Source of the DNA: Butyricicoccus_A sp963601915
GTDB taxonomy: Bacteria > Bacillota > Clostridia > Oscillospirales > Butyricicoccaceae
NCBI GenBank assembly: GCA_963601915.1
Contig: CAVCGL010000001.1
Span: forward strand, 1-64,000
DNA: 64,000 nucleotides
Direction of reading: 5' to 3'
Shown here: in pieces, positions 42,160 through 50,530 of the stretch
Layout: each line of letters begins with the position of its first letter
Position numbering within the stretch: position 1 is the stretch's first letter
Notes under the pieces: generated by a model
What the model saw: the letters and a program-made list of their open reading frames with translations, nothing else
Told to the model about the DNA's origin: nothing
Database searches by the model: none
Position numbers and translations under genes: made by a program

Positions 42160-43131
42160 TTAGCGATACGAAACATCGGACAGATAAATATCTCTCATGT
42201 TAATCGGAATCCGATAGCGCTCCAAAAACAACTTGACGGTTTCCCGGTCGAGCGGGCATTTCGGGCCAATCGTCACACTGCGAATGAACGATTGATTCGG
42301 AGAAGCGAAGGACATGTCGCGGTATGGCACCAGATTTTTCTCGCGCAGACGGTAATTGATTGGCAGCATACGGAAATGGTCGAGTTGCTGTTCGGTAATT
42401 TGCTGGGTGAGCTGTTCCTCAAAAGCGCCTTCGTCAAAGGTTTCGTTTTCATACGGCGGCGCAGGGAGCGGCGGATAGTACACACAGCGCCATTCCGCTT
42501 CCTCAGAGAATGCCTTGGATTTGAAGAACGGCAAGACCGGATACATCATGCGGACTAACTCGGCGGCAGCCATTTCGATGGATACGCGCAGCGGCAGCCA
42601 CTGCATGTGGATGCAGAACATGCGCATACAGATGGATTCAATGTTTTCCGTGGAGTATTGGATGTTGTGAAACAGCAGTCCGTCCGGCAAGTCGCGGGCA
42701 CTGCCTTTGAGTCCGAGATACCGCTGGGCGCGGCGAAATGCCGAGGCAAATGCTGTGCCGGAAGAGACGCCGATGCATACGCCATAACCGTTGTCGCCGT
42801 AACCGCGCCACTGGCTGAGCAGATCGCGCTCAGAGGAGAAGCAGGCGGCGAGAATCATCGTGTTGTATCGCTGAAACTGTTGTTCCATACCGGCGAGCAG
42901 CTTGGCGGCAAGCTCTGGATGTTTGCTGCACGAATAGGCGGGATTGGTCAGGTTATTTTTGATGTGCTCTAGGCACTGACGGATCGCCCATTTTTTCTCC
43001 ATGAAATCGTTGCTCTTTTCGATGTCGGACAGACGCAGCGTGTGATTGGTGATGATTTGATAAAAGGTGTCTACGCTGCAATAGTGGTACACGACATCGG
43101 GCAGCGTGGACGTGGTCAGTAGATTCGGCAT
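42160..43131 (-). CDS. DUF2971 domain protein
   Basis: A 323-residue cytoplasmic protein. The N-terminal LPDVVYHYCSVDTFYQII-type opening, the RLSDIEKSNDFMEKKW segment and CFSSERDLLSQWRGYGDNGYGVCIG are hallmarks of DUF2971. Members are scattered in bacteria, often in variable or phage-linked regions, and their biochemical role is not settled. The C-terminal half has TIGPKCPLDRETVKLFL. GGGAGG precedes the ATG on the minus strand. It stands alone, convergent with exoA and divergent from the YabE-like gene. Confidence 0.85.
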   Translation of the reverse strand: MPNLLTTSTLPDVVYHYCSVDTFYQIITNHTLRLSDIEKSNDFMEKKWAIRQCLEHIKNNLTNPAYSCSKHPELAAKLLAGMEQQFQRYNTMILAACFSSERDLLSQWRGYGDNGYGVCIGVSSGTAFASAFRRAQRYLGLKGSARDLPDGLLFHNIQYSTENIESICMRMFCIHMQWLPLRVSIEMAAAELVRMMYPVLPFFKSKAFSEEAEWRCVYYPPLPAPPYENETFDEGAFEEQLTQQITEQQLDHFRMLPINYRLREKNLVPYRDMSFASPNQSFIRSVTIGPKCPLDRETVKLFLERYRIPINMRDIYLSDVSYR

Positions 43132-43141
43132 ACAGAATCCT

Positions 43142-43556
43142 CCCTTCTCAATACAAAAAACTCTCTCTTTTTATTGTACACGCAATCGCAAAAAAAGCCA
43201 GTGAACAATTGGTAAAATACAAAAATAAAAGTGAAAATAGGCGAAGAAAAACGAAAATATAGATAAATGTAAGAAAACTCAATATGCACAATGAAAAGCA
43301 AGAATCCCAAAGCTGTTTTATCTATGTTGCCAAATGAAATATGAATGAATTGTGAACAAATTGTAAAGAGTGGCAAAAAAGTTCGGAAAAACCTTGACTT
43401 CCAAGAATATCTGCGCTAGAATGCTCGTAAATTAAGTGCTGTAACCGAAATGTAATCAAAATGCATTTGAGTTGTAATTTTCATCCGCTGACGCAGCACG
43501 CGAGGCGGATACCATATACGCGAAATTTACGTACATGGCGAGACGAAAGGAGTCTT
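43142..43556. promoter_or_regulatory. AT-rich intergenic region with promoter for the YabE-like gene
   Basis: The first 250 bases are AT-rich and hold no gene. A good promoter lies at 43394-43422 (TTGACT, 17 bases, TAGAAT), giving a leader of about 130 bases. The leader contains an ATCCGC/GCGGAT hairpin near 43485-43510 but does not match a known c-di-AMP (ydaO) riboswitch by eye. AAAGGAG precedes the ATG at 43557. Confidence 0.55.
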
Positions 43557-44585
43557 ATGAGTTTTCTTCATACAGTAAAAACATTTCATCATACGGTAAC
43601 CCGCGTGCACCTGAAGCGTCGCGCGATTCCGCTGGCAGCTCTGGTTCTGACCACGAGCATGACCTTCCCGGTTATCGCAGTTGGCATGGATACCTACACC
43701 GTCACAGACGGTACCAATACCGATACCGTTGTTCTGCACGAGAGCGATGCAGAGACCGCACTGCGTCAGTCCTCTTTTGACGCTGGCGAGTACAACATCA
43801 CCTCTGTAGTAGAGGACGAGAACGGCTACACCGTTTCCGTCAAGGCGAAGTACGATGTCACGGTAACTGCAGACGGCAAGACCAAGACCATTCATACCGG
43901 CGATGCACGTGTTTCCGACCTGCTGCGTCAGGCTGGCGTAGAAGTCGGCGAGAACGACATCGTGGAGCCGGCGCAGGATACCGAGCTGACCGAGGCAACC
44001 GCCATCAAGGTCACTCGCGTCACCACCAAGACCACAACGGAGACCAAGGACATTGCTTACTCGACCGAGACCCGTGAGACCAGCGAGCTGGAAAAGGGCA
44101 AGAGCCGCGTAGCACAGGAAGGCGTCAACGGCAAGGAAGAGATTACTCTGGAGTACACCTATCACGACGGCGTACAGGTATCTGTTGTACAGACAGGTTC
44201 TCAGGTTCTGGAGCAGCCGGTCAACAAGATTGTTGAGAACGGCACCAAGGAGCCGGTAGTCACCACATCTTCGACTTCCTCCTCTTCTTCCTCCAGCGCA
44301 TCCAGCGCAGCTGTTAGCTCTTCCCGCACCATTACCATGGAAGCTACCGCATATTCCGGCGGCGGCACCACGGCAAGCGGCATGGCAGCAGCAGTTGGCC
44401 GTGTAGCAGTTGACCCGCGCGTCATTCCGCTGGGCACCCGCCTGTATATCGAAGGCTACGGCTATGCAGTAGCAGCAGATACCGGCGGAGCCATCAAGGG
44501 CAACCGCATTGACCTGTACATGAACAGCGAGTCCCAGTGCAACAGCTTTGGACGCCGCAATGTTACCGTACACGTTCTGGGCTAA
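43557..44585 (+). CDS. YabE-like cell-wall protein: DUF348, G5 and 3D domains
   Basis: A 342-residue membrane-anchored or secreted protein. A basic N-terminus and one hydrophobic segment (about residues 20-42) precede two DUF348 ubiquitin-like repeats (about 44-90 and 95-145). A G5 domain (about 150-228) and a Ser-rich linker (237-256) follow. The C-terminal 3D domain (258-342) has the conserved aspartates in VAVDPRVIPLG, VAADTGGAIKG and NRIDLYM. The 3D fold is that of lytic transglycosylase-like Rpf/MltA proteins acting on peptidoglycan. Its position next to rsmA mirrors Bacillus yabE. It has its own promoter and a long terminator. Confidence 0.9.
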   Translation: MSFLHTVKTFHHTVTRVHLKRRAIPLAALVLTTSMTFPVIAVGMDTYTVTDGTNTDTVVLHESDAETALRQSSFDAGEYNITSVVEDENGYTVSVKAKYDVTVTADGKTKTIHTGDARVSDLLRQAGVEVGENDIVEPAQDTELTEATAIKVTRVTTKTTTETKDIAYSTETRETSELEKGKSRVAQEGVNGKEEITLEYTYHDGVQVSVVQTGSQVLEQPVNKIVENGTKEPVVTTSSTSSSSSSSASSAAVSSSRTITMEATAYSGGGTTASGMAAAVGRVAVDPRVIPLGTRLYIEGYGYAVAADTGGAIKGNRIDLYMNSESQCNSFGRRNVTVHVLG

Positions 44586-44596
44586 CACCCCAAAAA

Positions 44597-44648
44597 AGAA
44601 ATGCAAAAAGTTCCGACCTGATTTCAGGCCGGAACTTTTTGCATTTCT
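44597..44648. terminator. Terminator of the YabE-like gene
   Basis: A 19-pair stem (AGAAATGCAAAAAGTTCCG against its complement) with an inner CCTG/CAGG hairpin. The long A/T-rich stem works in either orientation and isolates the downstream rsmA-cob operon. Confidence 0.8.
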
Positions 44649-44702
44649 GCGGCGAGAATGCTTCGCAGCTTTGGACGCGATTGACAACCTGCATAAACCC
44701 GA

Positions 44703-44731
44703 TTGCAAGCCATTCGCAAACAGTGTATAAT
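44703..44731 (+). promoter_or_regulatory. Promoter of the rsmA-cobalamin operon
   Basis: TTGCAA, 17 bases, TATAAT, about 60 bases before the rsmA ATG. The leader is only about 55 bases, too short for a cobalamin riboswitch. Confidence 0.8.
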
Positions 44732-44790
44732 ACAACTGATTATAATTGATTATCATGTTTTTTGAAAAAAGATAAAGGATAAGGTGCTTC

Positions 44791-45660
44791 ATGGATCTTT
44801 GTAATATTGATACAATACGCGCTGTGCTGGGGAGGCATGGATTTCGTTTTTCTAAATCGCTGGGACAGAACTTTTTGACGGAAGCATGGGTTCCGGCACG
44901 CATTGCCGAGAGCTGCGGCGTGGATGAGACCAGCTGCGCGCTGGAAGTCGGTCCAGGTATGGGCTGCCTGACCGAGCAGCTGTCCAAGCGGGCGAGCCAA
45001 GTGTGTTCGATTGAGCTGGATCGTGCGCTGTTTCCGGTGTTAGAGGAAACACTGGCAGACTGCAATAATGTCGAAATTGTACAGGGCGATGTGCTCAAGT
45101 GCGATTTGGCGGGCATTTGTCAGGAAAAGTTCGGAGAGAAGCCGGTGTATGCCTGTGCCAATCTGCCGTACTACATTACGACACCGGCAATCACAGCGAT
45201 GCTGGAGTCCAAGGCGTTTTCCGCGATTACCGTTATGGTACAGAAGGAAGTGGCGGAACGCATTTGTGCGTCGGCAGGAAGCTCGGATTACAGCGCATTT
45301 TCTATTTATATTGCCTACTATGCACAGGCAGAAATTTTGTTTGATGTGCCGCGTGATTGCTTTGTGCCGCAGCCGAAAGTGGATTCTGCGGTCGTTCGTC
45401 TCGTGCCGCGCGAGCAGCCGCCCGTACAGGTCAGCAATGAAAAGCTGCTGTTTACGTTGATTAAGGCGGCATTTGGTCAGCGCAGAAAAACACTCGCCAA
45501 TGCGCTCAATGGCGTGCTGGGAGCTTCCTTGGGCAAGGCTGGCATCGTGCAGCTCATCACGGACTGCGGCTTTGATGCCCGCATTCGAGGCGAAAAGCTG
45601 AGCTTGGAGGACTTCGCCAAGCTAACCGAGCTGGCAGAGGCACGGATGAATCAAGAATGA
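44791..45660 (+). CDS. rsmA: 16S rRNA dimethyladenosine transferase
   Basis: A 289-residue KsgA/RsmA methyltransferase that dimethylates A1518 and A1519 of 16S rRNA, using SAM, late in small-subunit assembly. SAM-binding blocks are SKSLGQNFLTE, ALEVGPGMGCLTEQL and the catalytic ANLPYYITTP. AAGGTG precedes the ATG. It overlaps cbiD by four bases and so heads the tetrapyrrole operon; this is unusual, since rsmA is more often linked to rnmV and yabE. The YabE-like gene is indeed upstream, but rnmV is not. Confidence 0.96.
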   Translation: MDLCNIDTIRAVLGRHGFRFSKSLGQNFLTEAWVPARIAESCGVDETSCALEVGPGMGCLTEQLSKRASQVCSIELDRALFPVLEETLADCNNVEIVQGDVLKCDLAGICQEKFGEKPVYACANLPYYITTPAITAMLESKAFSAITVMVQKEVAERICASAGSSDYSAFSIYIAYYAQAEILFDVPRDCFVPQPKVDSAVVRLVPREQPPVQVSNEKLLFTLIKAAFGQRRKTLANALNGVLGASLGKAGIVQLITDCGFDARIRGEKLSLEDFAKLTELAEARMNQE

Positions 45661-46808
45661 AACAGTATGTCGTAAAAAATCAGAAAAAGCTGGCACTCGG
45701 TTATACGACCGGCAGCTGCGCTGCGGGCGCGGCGAAGGCGGCGGCAGAAGCGCTGCTCAGCGGACAGCCGGTGCGGCAGATCCGGCTGATGACACCCAAG
45801 GGCATCGCTCTGACATTGGATATTGAAGACATGACCCGCACACCGGATCAGGTGCGCTGTGCCGTGCGCAAGGATGCAGGAGATGACCCGGATATTACGC
45901 ATGGCATTTTGATTTACGCGGATGTGCAAAAGACAGCGGCGGATATTACCATAGACGGCGGAGAAGGCGTCGGGCGTGTCACAAGACCCGGCTTGGCGCA
46001 GCCGGTCGGCACCGCGGCAATCAATCCGGGTCCGCGCGAGCAGATCACACATTCAGTGCGTGACATCGCACAGAAATACAGCTATACCGGTGGATTTTCC
46101 GTTGTCATTTCCATTCCGGAGGGAGAAAAATTAGGCGCGCGGACCTTCAATCCAAAGCTGGGAATTGTCGGCGGATTGTCTGTGCTGGGCACGAGCGGGA
46201 TTGTCGAGCCGATGAGCGAGCAGGCGCTGATTGATACGATTCATATTGACATGAACAGCCGGTATGCGGACGGACAGCGGGAGCTGCTGCTGTGCCCCGG
46301 AAATTACGGCGAGGATTTTGCCCGTGATACATTGGGGCTGGATATTACGCGCGGCGTCAAGTGCTCGAATTTTATCGGAGAAGCACTGGATTACGCGGTA
46401 TATCGTGGCTTTTCCAAGATTCTGCTCGTCGGACATGCGGGCAAGCTCATCAAATTGGCGGCGGGTGTGTTTCAGACGCATTCCGCCTACGCAGATGCCC
46501 GGCAGGAAATTTTCGCTTCGCACGCAGCCCTGTGCGGCGCCGAGGTGGAGACGGTCCGACAATTGATGACGGCAGTGACTGTGGATGCCTGCTTGGACAT
46601 TTTGCAGGCCGTCCATTTGGATAAACCGGTTTTACAGTCTATTTCACAAAAAATTCAATCGCATCTCGTGCATCGGGTCTGCGGCAAGACCGGCAGGCAG
46701 ATTGGCATCGAGTATGTGATTTTTACCAATCAGTATGGCATATTGATGCAGTCAGATGGCGCGCAGGCGTGTATCGCGGCGCGGAGAGAGAAGGAGAGAC
46801 AAGAATGA
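45657..46808 (+). CDS. cbiD: Cobalt-precorrin-5B C1-methyltransferase
   Basis: A 383-residue enzyme of the anaerobic corrin pathway, adding the C1 methyl group. The N-terminal LGYTTGSCAAGAAKAA signature and the later VGHAGKLIKLAAGVFQTHS block are characteristic. It overlaps rsmA by four bases and cbiF by four. It is the first of the cbi genes, and its presence specifies the early-cobalt anaerobic route. Downstream, cbiF, cbiG and cbiH act in adjacent steps of ring contraction. Confidence 0.94.
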   Translation: MKQYVVKNQKKLALGYTTGSCAAGAAKAAAEALLSGQPVRQIRLMTPKGIALTLDIEDMTRTPDQVRCAVRKDAGDDPDITHGILIYADVQKTAADITIDGGEGVGRVTRPGLAQPVGTAAINPGPREQITHSVRDIAQKYSYTGGFSVVISIPEGEKLGARTFNPKLGIVGGLSVLGTSGIVEPMSEQALIDTIHIDMNSRYADGQRELLLCPGNYGEDFARDTLGLDITRGVKCSNFIGEALDYAVYRGFSKILLVGHAGKLIKLAAGVFQTHSAYADARQEIFASHAALCGAEVETVRQLMTAVTVDACLDILQAVHLDKPVLQSISQKIQSHLVHRVCGKTGRQIGIEYVIFTNQYGILMQSDGAQACIAARREKERQE

Positions 46809-47560
46809 TTCAGTTTGTAGGTGCAGGTCCCGGCGCGGAAGATTTGATTACCGTGCGCGGCGCGAAGCTGCTGGAACAGGCGGATGTTGTTGTGTATGCC
46901 GGTTCGCTGGTTAATCCGGCGCACTTGGCGCGGACAAAAACGGGCTGTCAGATTTATGACAGCGCTTCTATGACGCTGGAGGAAGTCATGGATGTCATGA
47001 TTCCGGCGGCAAAGGCGGGAAAACTGGTGGTGCGTCTGCACACGGGTGACCCGTCTATTTATGGCGCAATTCGGGAACAGATGGATATATTGGACGAACA
47101 GGGCATCGAATATGCCGTGTGTCCAGGTGTGTCCTCGTTCTGCGGCGCAGCGGCAGCGCTGCATGCGGAGTATACCCTGCCGAACGTCAGCCAGACGGTC
47201 ATTTTGAGCCGCATGGCGGGCAGAACACCGGTGCCGGAACGAGAATCTATCCGTAAGCTGGCAGCACACGGCAGCACGATGGTGCTGTTTTTGTCGTCGG
47301 GAATGCTGGGCAAGCTGGCAGAGGAACTGATTGCGGGCGGCTATGCGCCGGAGACACCGGCGGCAATCGTCTATAAAGCGACATGGCCGGATGAGCAGGT
47401 GTTCCGCACGACAATCGCAGGACTGGAGCAGACTGCCAAAGAAAACGGCATTCACAAGACGGCACTCATCACAGTCGGCGGCTTTTTGGGCGATCAGTAC
47501 GAGCGCTCCAAGCTGTATGACCCGACCTTTGCGCATGGCTGCCGCGAGGCGAGCAAGTGA
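46805..47560 (+). CDS. cbiF: Cobalt-precorrin-4 C11-methyltransferase
   Basis: A 251-residue SAM-dependent uroporphyrin/corrin methyltransferase. The GAGPGAEDLITVRGAKLL N-terminal loop, VVRLHTGDPSIYGAI, and PGVSSFCGAAAALHAEYTLP identify the CobM/CbiF subgroup. It methylates C11. The ATG at 46805 overlaps cbiD by four bases, with GGAGAG upstream. It overlaps cbiG (GTGA), so translation is coupled. Confidence 0.94.
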   Translation: MIQFVGAGPGAEDLITVRGAKLLEQADVVVYAGSLVNPAHLARTKTGCQIYDSASMTLEEVMDVMIPAAKAGKLVVRLHTGDPSIYGAIREQMDILDEQGIEYAVCPGVSSFCGAAAALHAEYTLPNVSQTVILSRMAGRTPVPERESIRKLAAHGSTMVLFLSSGMLGKLAEELIAGGYAPETPAAIVYKATWPDEQVFRTTIAGLEQTAKENGIHKTALITVGGFLGDQYERSKLYDPTFAHGCREASK

Positions 47561-48573
47561 ACATTCGCATCATTTCCTTTACCGATCGCGGACAGGCGTT
47601 GAGCCAGACCTTGGCGGCATCGTTGTCAAATCATTTGGTACAGCAGTACGCCAAGGCGACGAGCTTTTTGCCGTATGCCTCTGTGCATACCTTTGCCGAA
47701 GAAGGCATGGCACAGGCAGATCTGCTCGTGTTTATCGGAGCGACAGGAATCGCCGTGCGTGCCATTGCGCCGTTTGTGCGCAGTAAAGATACCGATCCTG
47801 CTGTGCTCGTGATAGATGAGAATGGACGATTTGTCATTTCTCTGCTGTCCGGTCACATTGGCGGTGCAAATGCGTGGGCGCAGCGATTGGCGCAGACGCT
47901 GGGAGCGGTTCCGATTATCACGACGGCAACGGATGGGCGCGGGGTATTCGCTGTAGACAGCTGGGGCATCCAGCATGACTGCAGCGTCAAAGACATTCGG
48001 GAAATCAAGCATCTTTCCGGTGCGTTGCTGCGCGGAGAACAGGTAGGCTTGTGCAGTGATTTTCCGATCCGTGGCGCACTGCCCGATGGCGTGCAGCTAA
48101 ATGCGTCACAGGATTATGGCATGTTGATTTCGATACGGGAGCCGGAGCAGGTTCCGTTTGCGCACACGGTTCAGCTCGTGCCGCATATCGTTCATGTCGG
48201 TGTGGGATGTAAGAAACAAACCGATCCGTGCGCGATGCGGACGTGGGCGGACAGCATCCTGCAAAAAATGCACATCGTGCCGCAGGCAGTGGCTTCGGTC
48301 TCTTCGATTGATTTAAAGAAGGAAGAATCGGCGGTACTGGAACTGGCGCAGGCGTGGCGCGTTCCCGTGCATTTTTTCTGTGCGCAGGAGCTAGAACAGG
48401 TAAAGGGAAAGTTCACGCCATCGGCGTTTGTGCGCAGCATAACGGGAACCGATAATGTGTGCCAGCGCGCAGCGGCCAAGGCATCGGAAAACGGCTGCTG
48501 TCTGCTTGCCAAGACGGCACAGGACGGCATGACGATTTCGATTTATGAAAAAGAGTGGAGGGCAGAGTTTTGA
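47557..48573 (+). CDS. cbiG: Cobalt-precorrin-5A hydrolase
   Basis: A 338-residue enzyme that opens the lactone of cobalt-precorrin-5A and releases acetaldehyde during ring contraction. The LSGHIGGANAWAQRLAQTLGAVPIITTATD block is the CbiG core. A C-terminal subdomain with VGVGCKKQTDP and TPSAFVRSITGTDNVCQRAA follows. It begins with GTG in a GTGA overlap with cbiF and overlaps the hemA start. Confidence 0.93.
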   Translation: MNIRIISFTDRGQALSQTLAASLSNHLVQQYAKATSFLPYASVHTFAEEGMAQADLLVFIGATGIAVRAIAPFVRSKDTDPAVLVIDENGRFVISLLSGHIGGANAWAQRLAQTLGAVPIITTATDGRGVFAVDSWGIQHDCSVKDIREIKHLSGALLRGEQVGLCSDFPIRGALPDGVQLNASQDYGMLISIREPEQVPFAHTVQLVPHIVHVGVGCKKQTDPCAMRTWADSILQKMHIVPQAVASVSSIDLKKEESAVLELAQAWRVPVHFFCAQELEQVKGKFTPSAFVRSITGTDNVCQRAAAKASENGCCLLAKTAQDGMTISIYEKEWRAEF

Positions 48574-49805
48574 GTATCTGCATGGCAGGAATTGACTGGG
48601 AAAATGCCAATATGGACAAGCGAGAGGCGTTTTCCTTTACCGGCAGTCAGGTAGAACACCTGTGCCGAACCATTGCGCAGGTATCCGGCGCGGAGGGCTG
48701 TGTTTTGCTGTCCACTTGCAATCGGACGGAGCTATATTTGAGCGGCGCAGAGGACTTGCAGCCAAGTGCGCTGCTGTGTCAGGCGGCACAGGTGCAGGAT
48801 GCGGAGGAGCTGTTCACGGTGCGCCGCGGACGCGATGCCGCACAGCATCTCATGCGCGTCTCGTGCGGCCTGTGTTCACAGATTTTGGGAGAGGATCAGA
48901 TCGTATCTCAGGTCAAGCGGGCATATGCCATCGCGCATGACGCGCAGACGACGGATGCCGCACTCAGCCAGCTGTTTCGACTGGCTGCGACGGCGGGAAA
49001 AAAGAGCCGCACGCAGGTGCGTCTGTCGGCGGCGCCGCTGTCGGTTGCCGGACAGGCAGTTGCGCTCATAGAAGAAAAGCTGGGCAGTTTAAGCGGCACA
49101 CGTGCTCTGGTCATTGGCAATGGCGAGATGGGACGATTGGCGTCGTCTCTGCTGGCGGCGAGAGGATGTCAGGTGACAGTGACCCTGCGCTCGTATCACC
49201 ACGGACAGACGATCGTACCGGCAGGCTGCCGCACCATTGCATATGACGAACGCATGTCACTGATTCCGCAGTGTGATATTTTGCTCAGTGCGACAACCAG
49301 CCCGCATTATACGGTGACGAGAGACGATTTAGAAGAAATGGAACAAATCCCCTATGTGGTCTGCGATTTGTCTATGCCGAGAGATATTGATCCTGCGATT
49401 CGCCATATGACCGGCGTCTGTACCTTTTTTGATATGGACAGCATGGGCGGACGCGATGCGCATGTCAATGCGGCAGACAGACAGCAGGTAGAGGACATCA
49501 TTGAAGAGCAGATGCAGGAATTTGACCGCTGGAAAACCTATCGCCATGCGCTGCCGCGCATGGAAGAACTGAGCGTTTTGCTGGCGGAACGCATTGCGGG
49601 AGATTATGATTTTTCCGTTTTAACTGACACGGAGGATGAGGAAACCGCAGAAAAAATGGAAACGGCAGCGCGTCTGGCGGCAGATAAAGCTGTGCACTGG
49701 CTGCTGACCGGTATGCAGAAGGAGCTGACGGACACGGCACTGGATGCCTGTCGAGAGGCGATTTTGCGCAAAGCACCGCAGCTGCGGGATAGGAGCATCA
49801 TATGA
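48570..49805 (+). CDS. hemA: Glutamyl-tRNA reductase
   Basis: A 411-residue reductase that turns glutamyl-tRNA into glutamate-1-semialdehyde, the first committed step of C5 tetrapyrrole synthesis. Catalytic Cys50 is in LLSTCNRTELYL. An NADPH domain with ALVIGNGEMGRLASSLLAARG follows, then a helical dimerisation tail. The start is TTG at 48570, overlapping the cbiG stop, with GGAGGG eight bases upstream; an ATG at 48555 lies before that site. The N-terminus is divergent from enterobacterial HemA but matches Clostridial forms. Confidence 0.92.
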   Translation: MSICMAGIDWENANMDKREAFSFTGSQVEHLCRTIAQVSGAEGCVLLSTCNRTELYLSGAEDLQPSALLCQAAQVQDAEELFTVRRGRDAAQHLMRVSCGLCSQILGEDQIVSQVKRAYAIAHDAQTTDAALSQLFRLAATAGKKSRTQVRLSAAPLSVAGQAVALIEEKLGSLSGTRALVIGNGEMGRLASSLLAARGCQVTVTLRSYHHGQTIVPAGCRTIAYDERMSLIPQCDILLSATTSPHYTVTRDDLEEMEQIPYVVCDLSMPRDIDPAIRHMTGVCTFFDMDSMGGRDAHVNAADRQQVEDIIEEQMQEFDRWKTYRHALPRMEELSVLLAERIAGDYDFSVLTDTEDEETAEKMETAARLAADKAVHWLLTGMQKELTDTALDACREAILRKAPQLRDRSII

Positions 49806-50530
49806 AACTTTATGTAATTGGAATCGGACCGGGCGGCGCAGATCAGATGACCCCGCGTGCCCGTCAGGCGATGGAAAACAGCGACATGATCGCGGGATAC
49901 ACAACATATATTGACCTTGTGCGTCCGCTCATTGGAGATAAGGAAATTTTGCAGACGCCGATGAAAAAGGAAATTGACCGCTGCAATCTGGCGCGGGATG
50001 CCGCTCTGTCCGGCAAAACCGTGTCCATGATTTGTTCCGGTGATGCCGGTGTGTATGGTATGGCAGGTCTCATGTATCAGGTATGTGAGCAGTATCCGGA
50101 AATTGACATTGAAGTAATTCCGGGCATCACTGCCGCCTGCGGCGGCGCAGCGGTACTCGGCGCACCGCTCATTCATGACTTTGCGGTTATCAGCCTGAGC
50201 GATCTGCTGACACCGTGGGAAACGATTGCCAAGCGATTGGATCTTGCCTCGCAGGCGGATTTTTGTATTTGCTTGTACAATCCATCTAGCCACAAGCGGG
50301 CGGATTACCTGCAAAAGGCCTGTGACATTATGCTCAAGAGCAAGTCTCCGGAGACGCCGTGCGGCACGGTTCGCAACATTGGACGCGACGGCGAGCAGGG
50401 AGAGATTTATACGTTGGCGCAGCTGCGCGACACCAAGGTTGACATGTTTACCACGGTATTTATCGGTAACAGCCAGACCCGTGTGATTCATGGCAAACTT
50501 GTGACGCCGAGAGGATATGAGAACAAATGA
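49802..50530 (+). CDS. cbiH: Precorrin-3B (cobalt-factor III) C17-methyltransferase
   Basis: A 242-residue SAM-dependent corrin methyltransferase performing the ring-contracting C17 methylation. Family blocks are IGIGPGGADQMTPRARQAM, ICSGDAGVYGMAGLMYQV and IPGITAACGGAAVLGAPL. It overlaps hemA by four bases and the next gene by four. Placed with cbiF, cbiG and cbiD it covers the middle of the anaerobic corrin pathway. Confidence 0.94.
   Translation: MKLYVIGIGPGGADQMTPRARQAMENSDMIAGYTTYIDLVRPLIGDKEILQTPMKKEIDRCNLARDAALSGKTVSMICSGDAGVYGMAGLMYQVCEQYPEIDIEVIPGITAACGGAAVLGAPLIHDFAVISLSDLLTPWETIAKRLDLASQADFCICLYNPSSHKRADYLQKACDIMLKSKSPETPCGTVRNIGRDGEQGEIYTLAQLRDTKVDMFTTVFIGNSQTRVIHGKLVTPRGYENK

Noticed and set aside
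43423..43556. A c-di-AMP (ydaO) riboswitch before the YabE-like gene
   Set aside because: Such elements can precede cell-wall genes of this type, but the conserved core is not visible and the leader is shorter than usual.
44648..44790. A cobalamin riboswitch ahead of the rsmA-cob operon
   Set aside because: The leader between the promoter and rsmA is only about 55 bases, and I see no B12-box sequence there or in the overlap between rsmA and cbiD.
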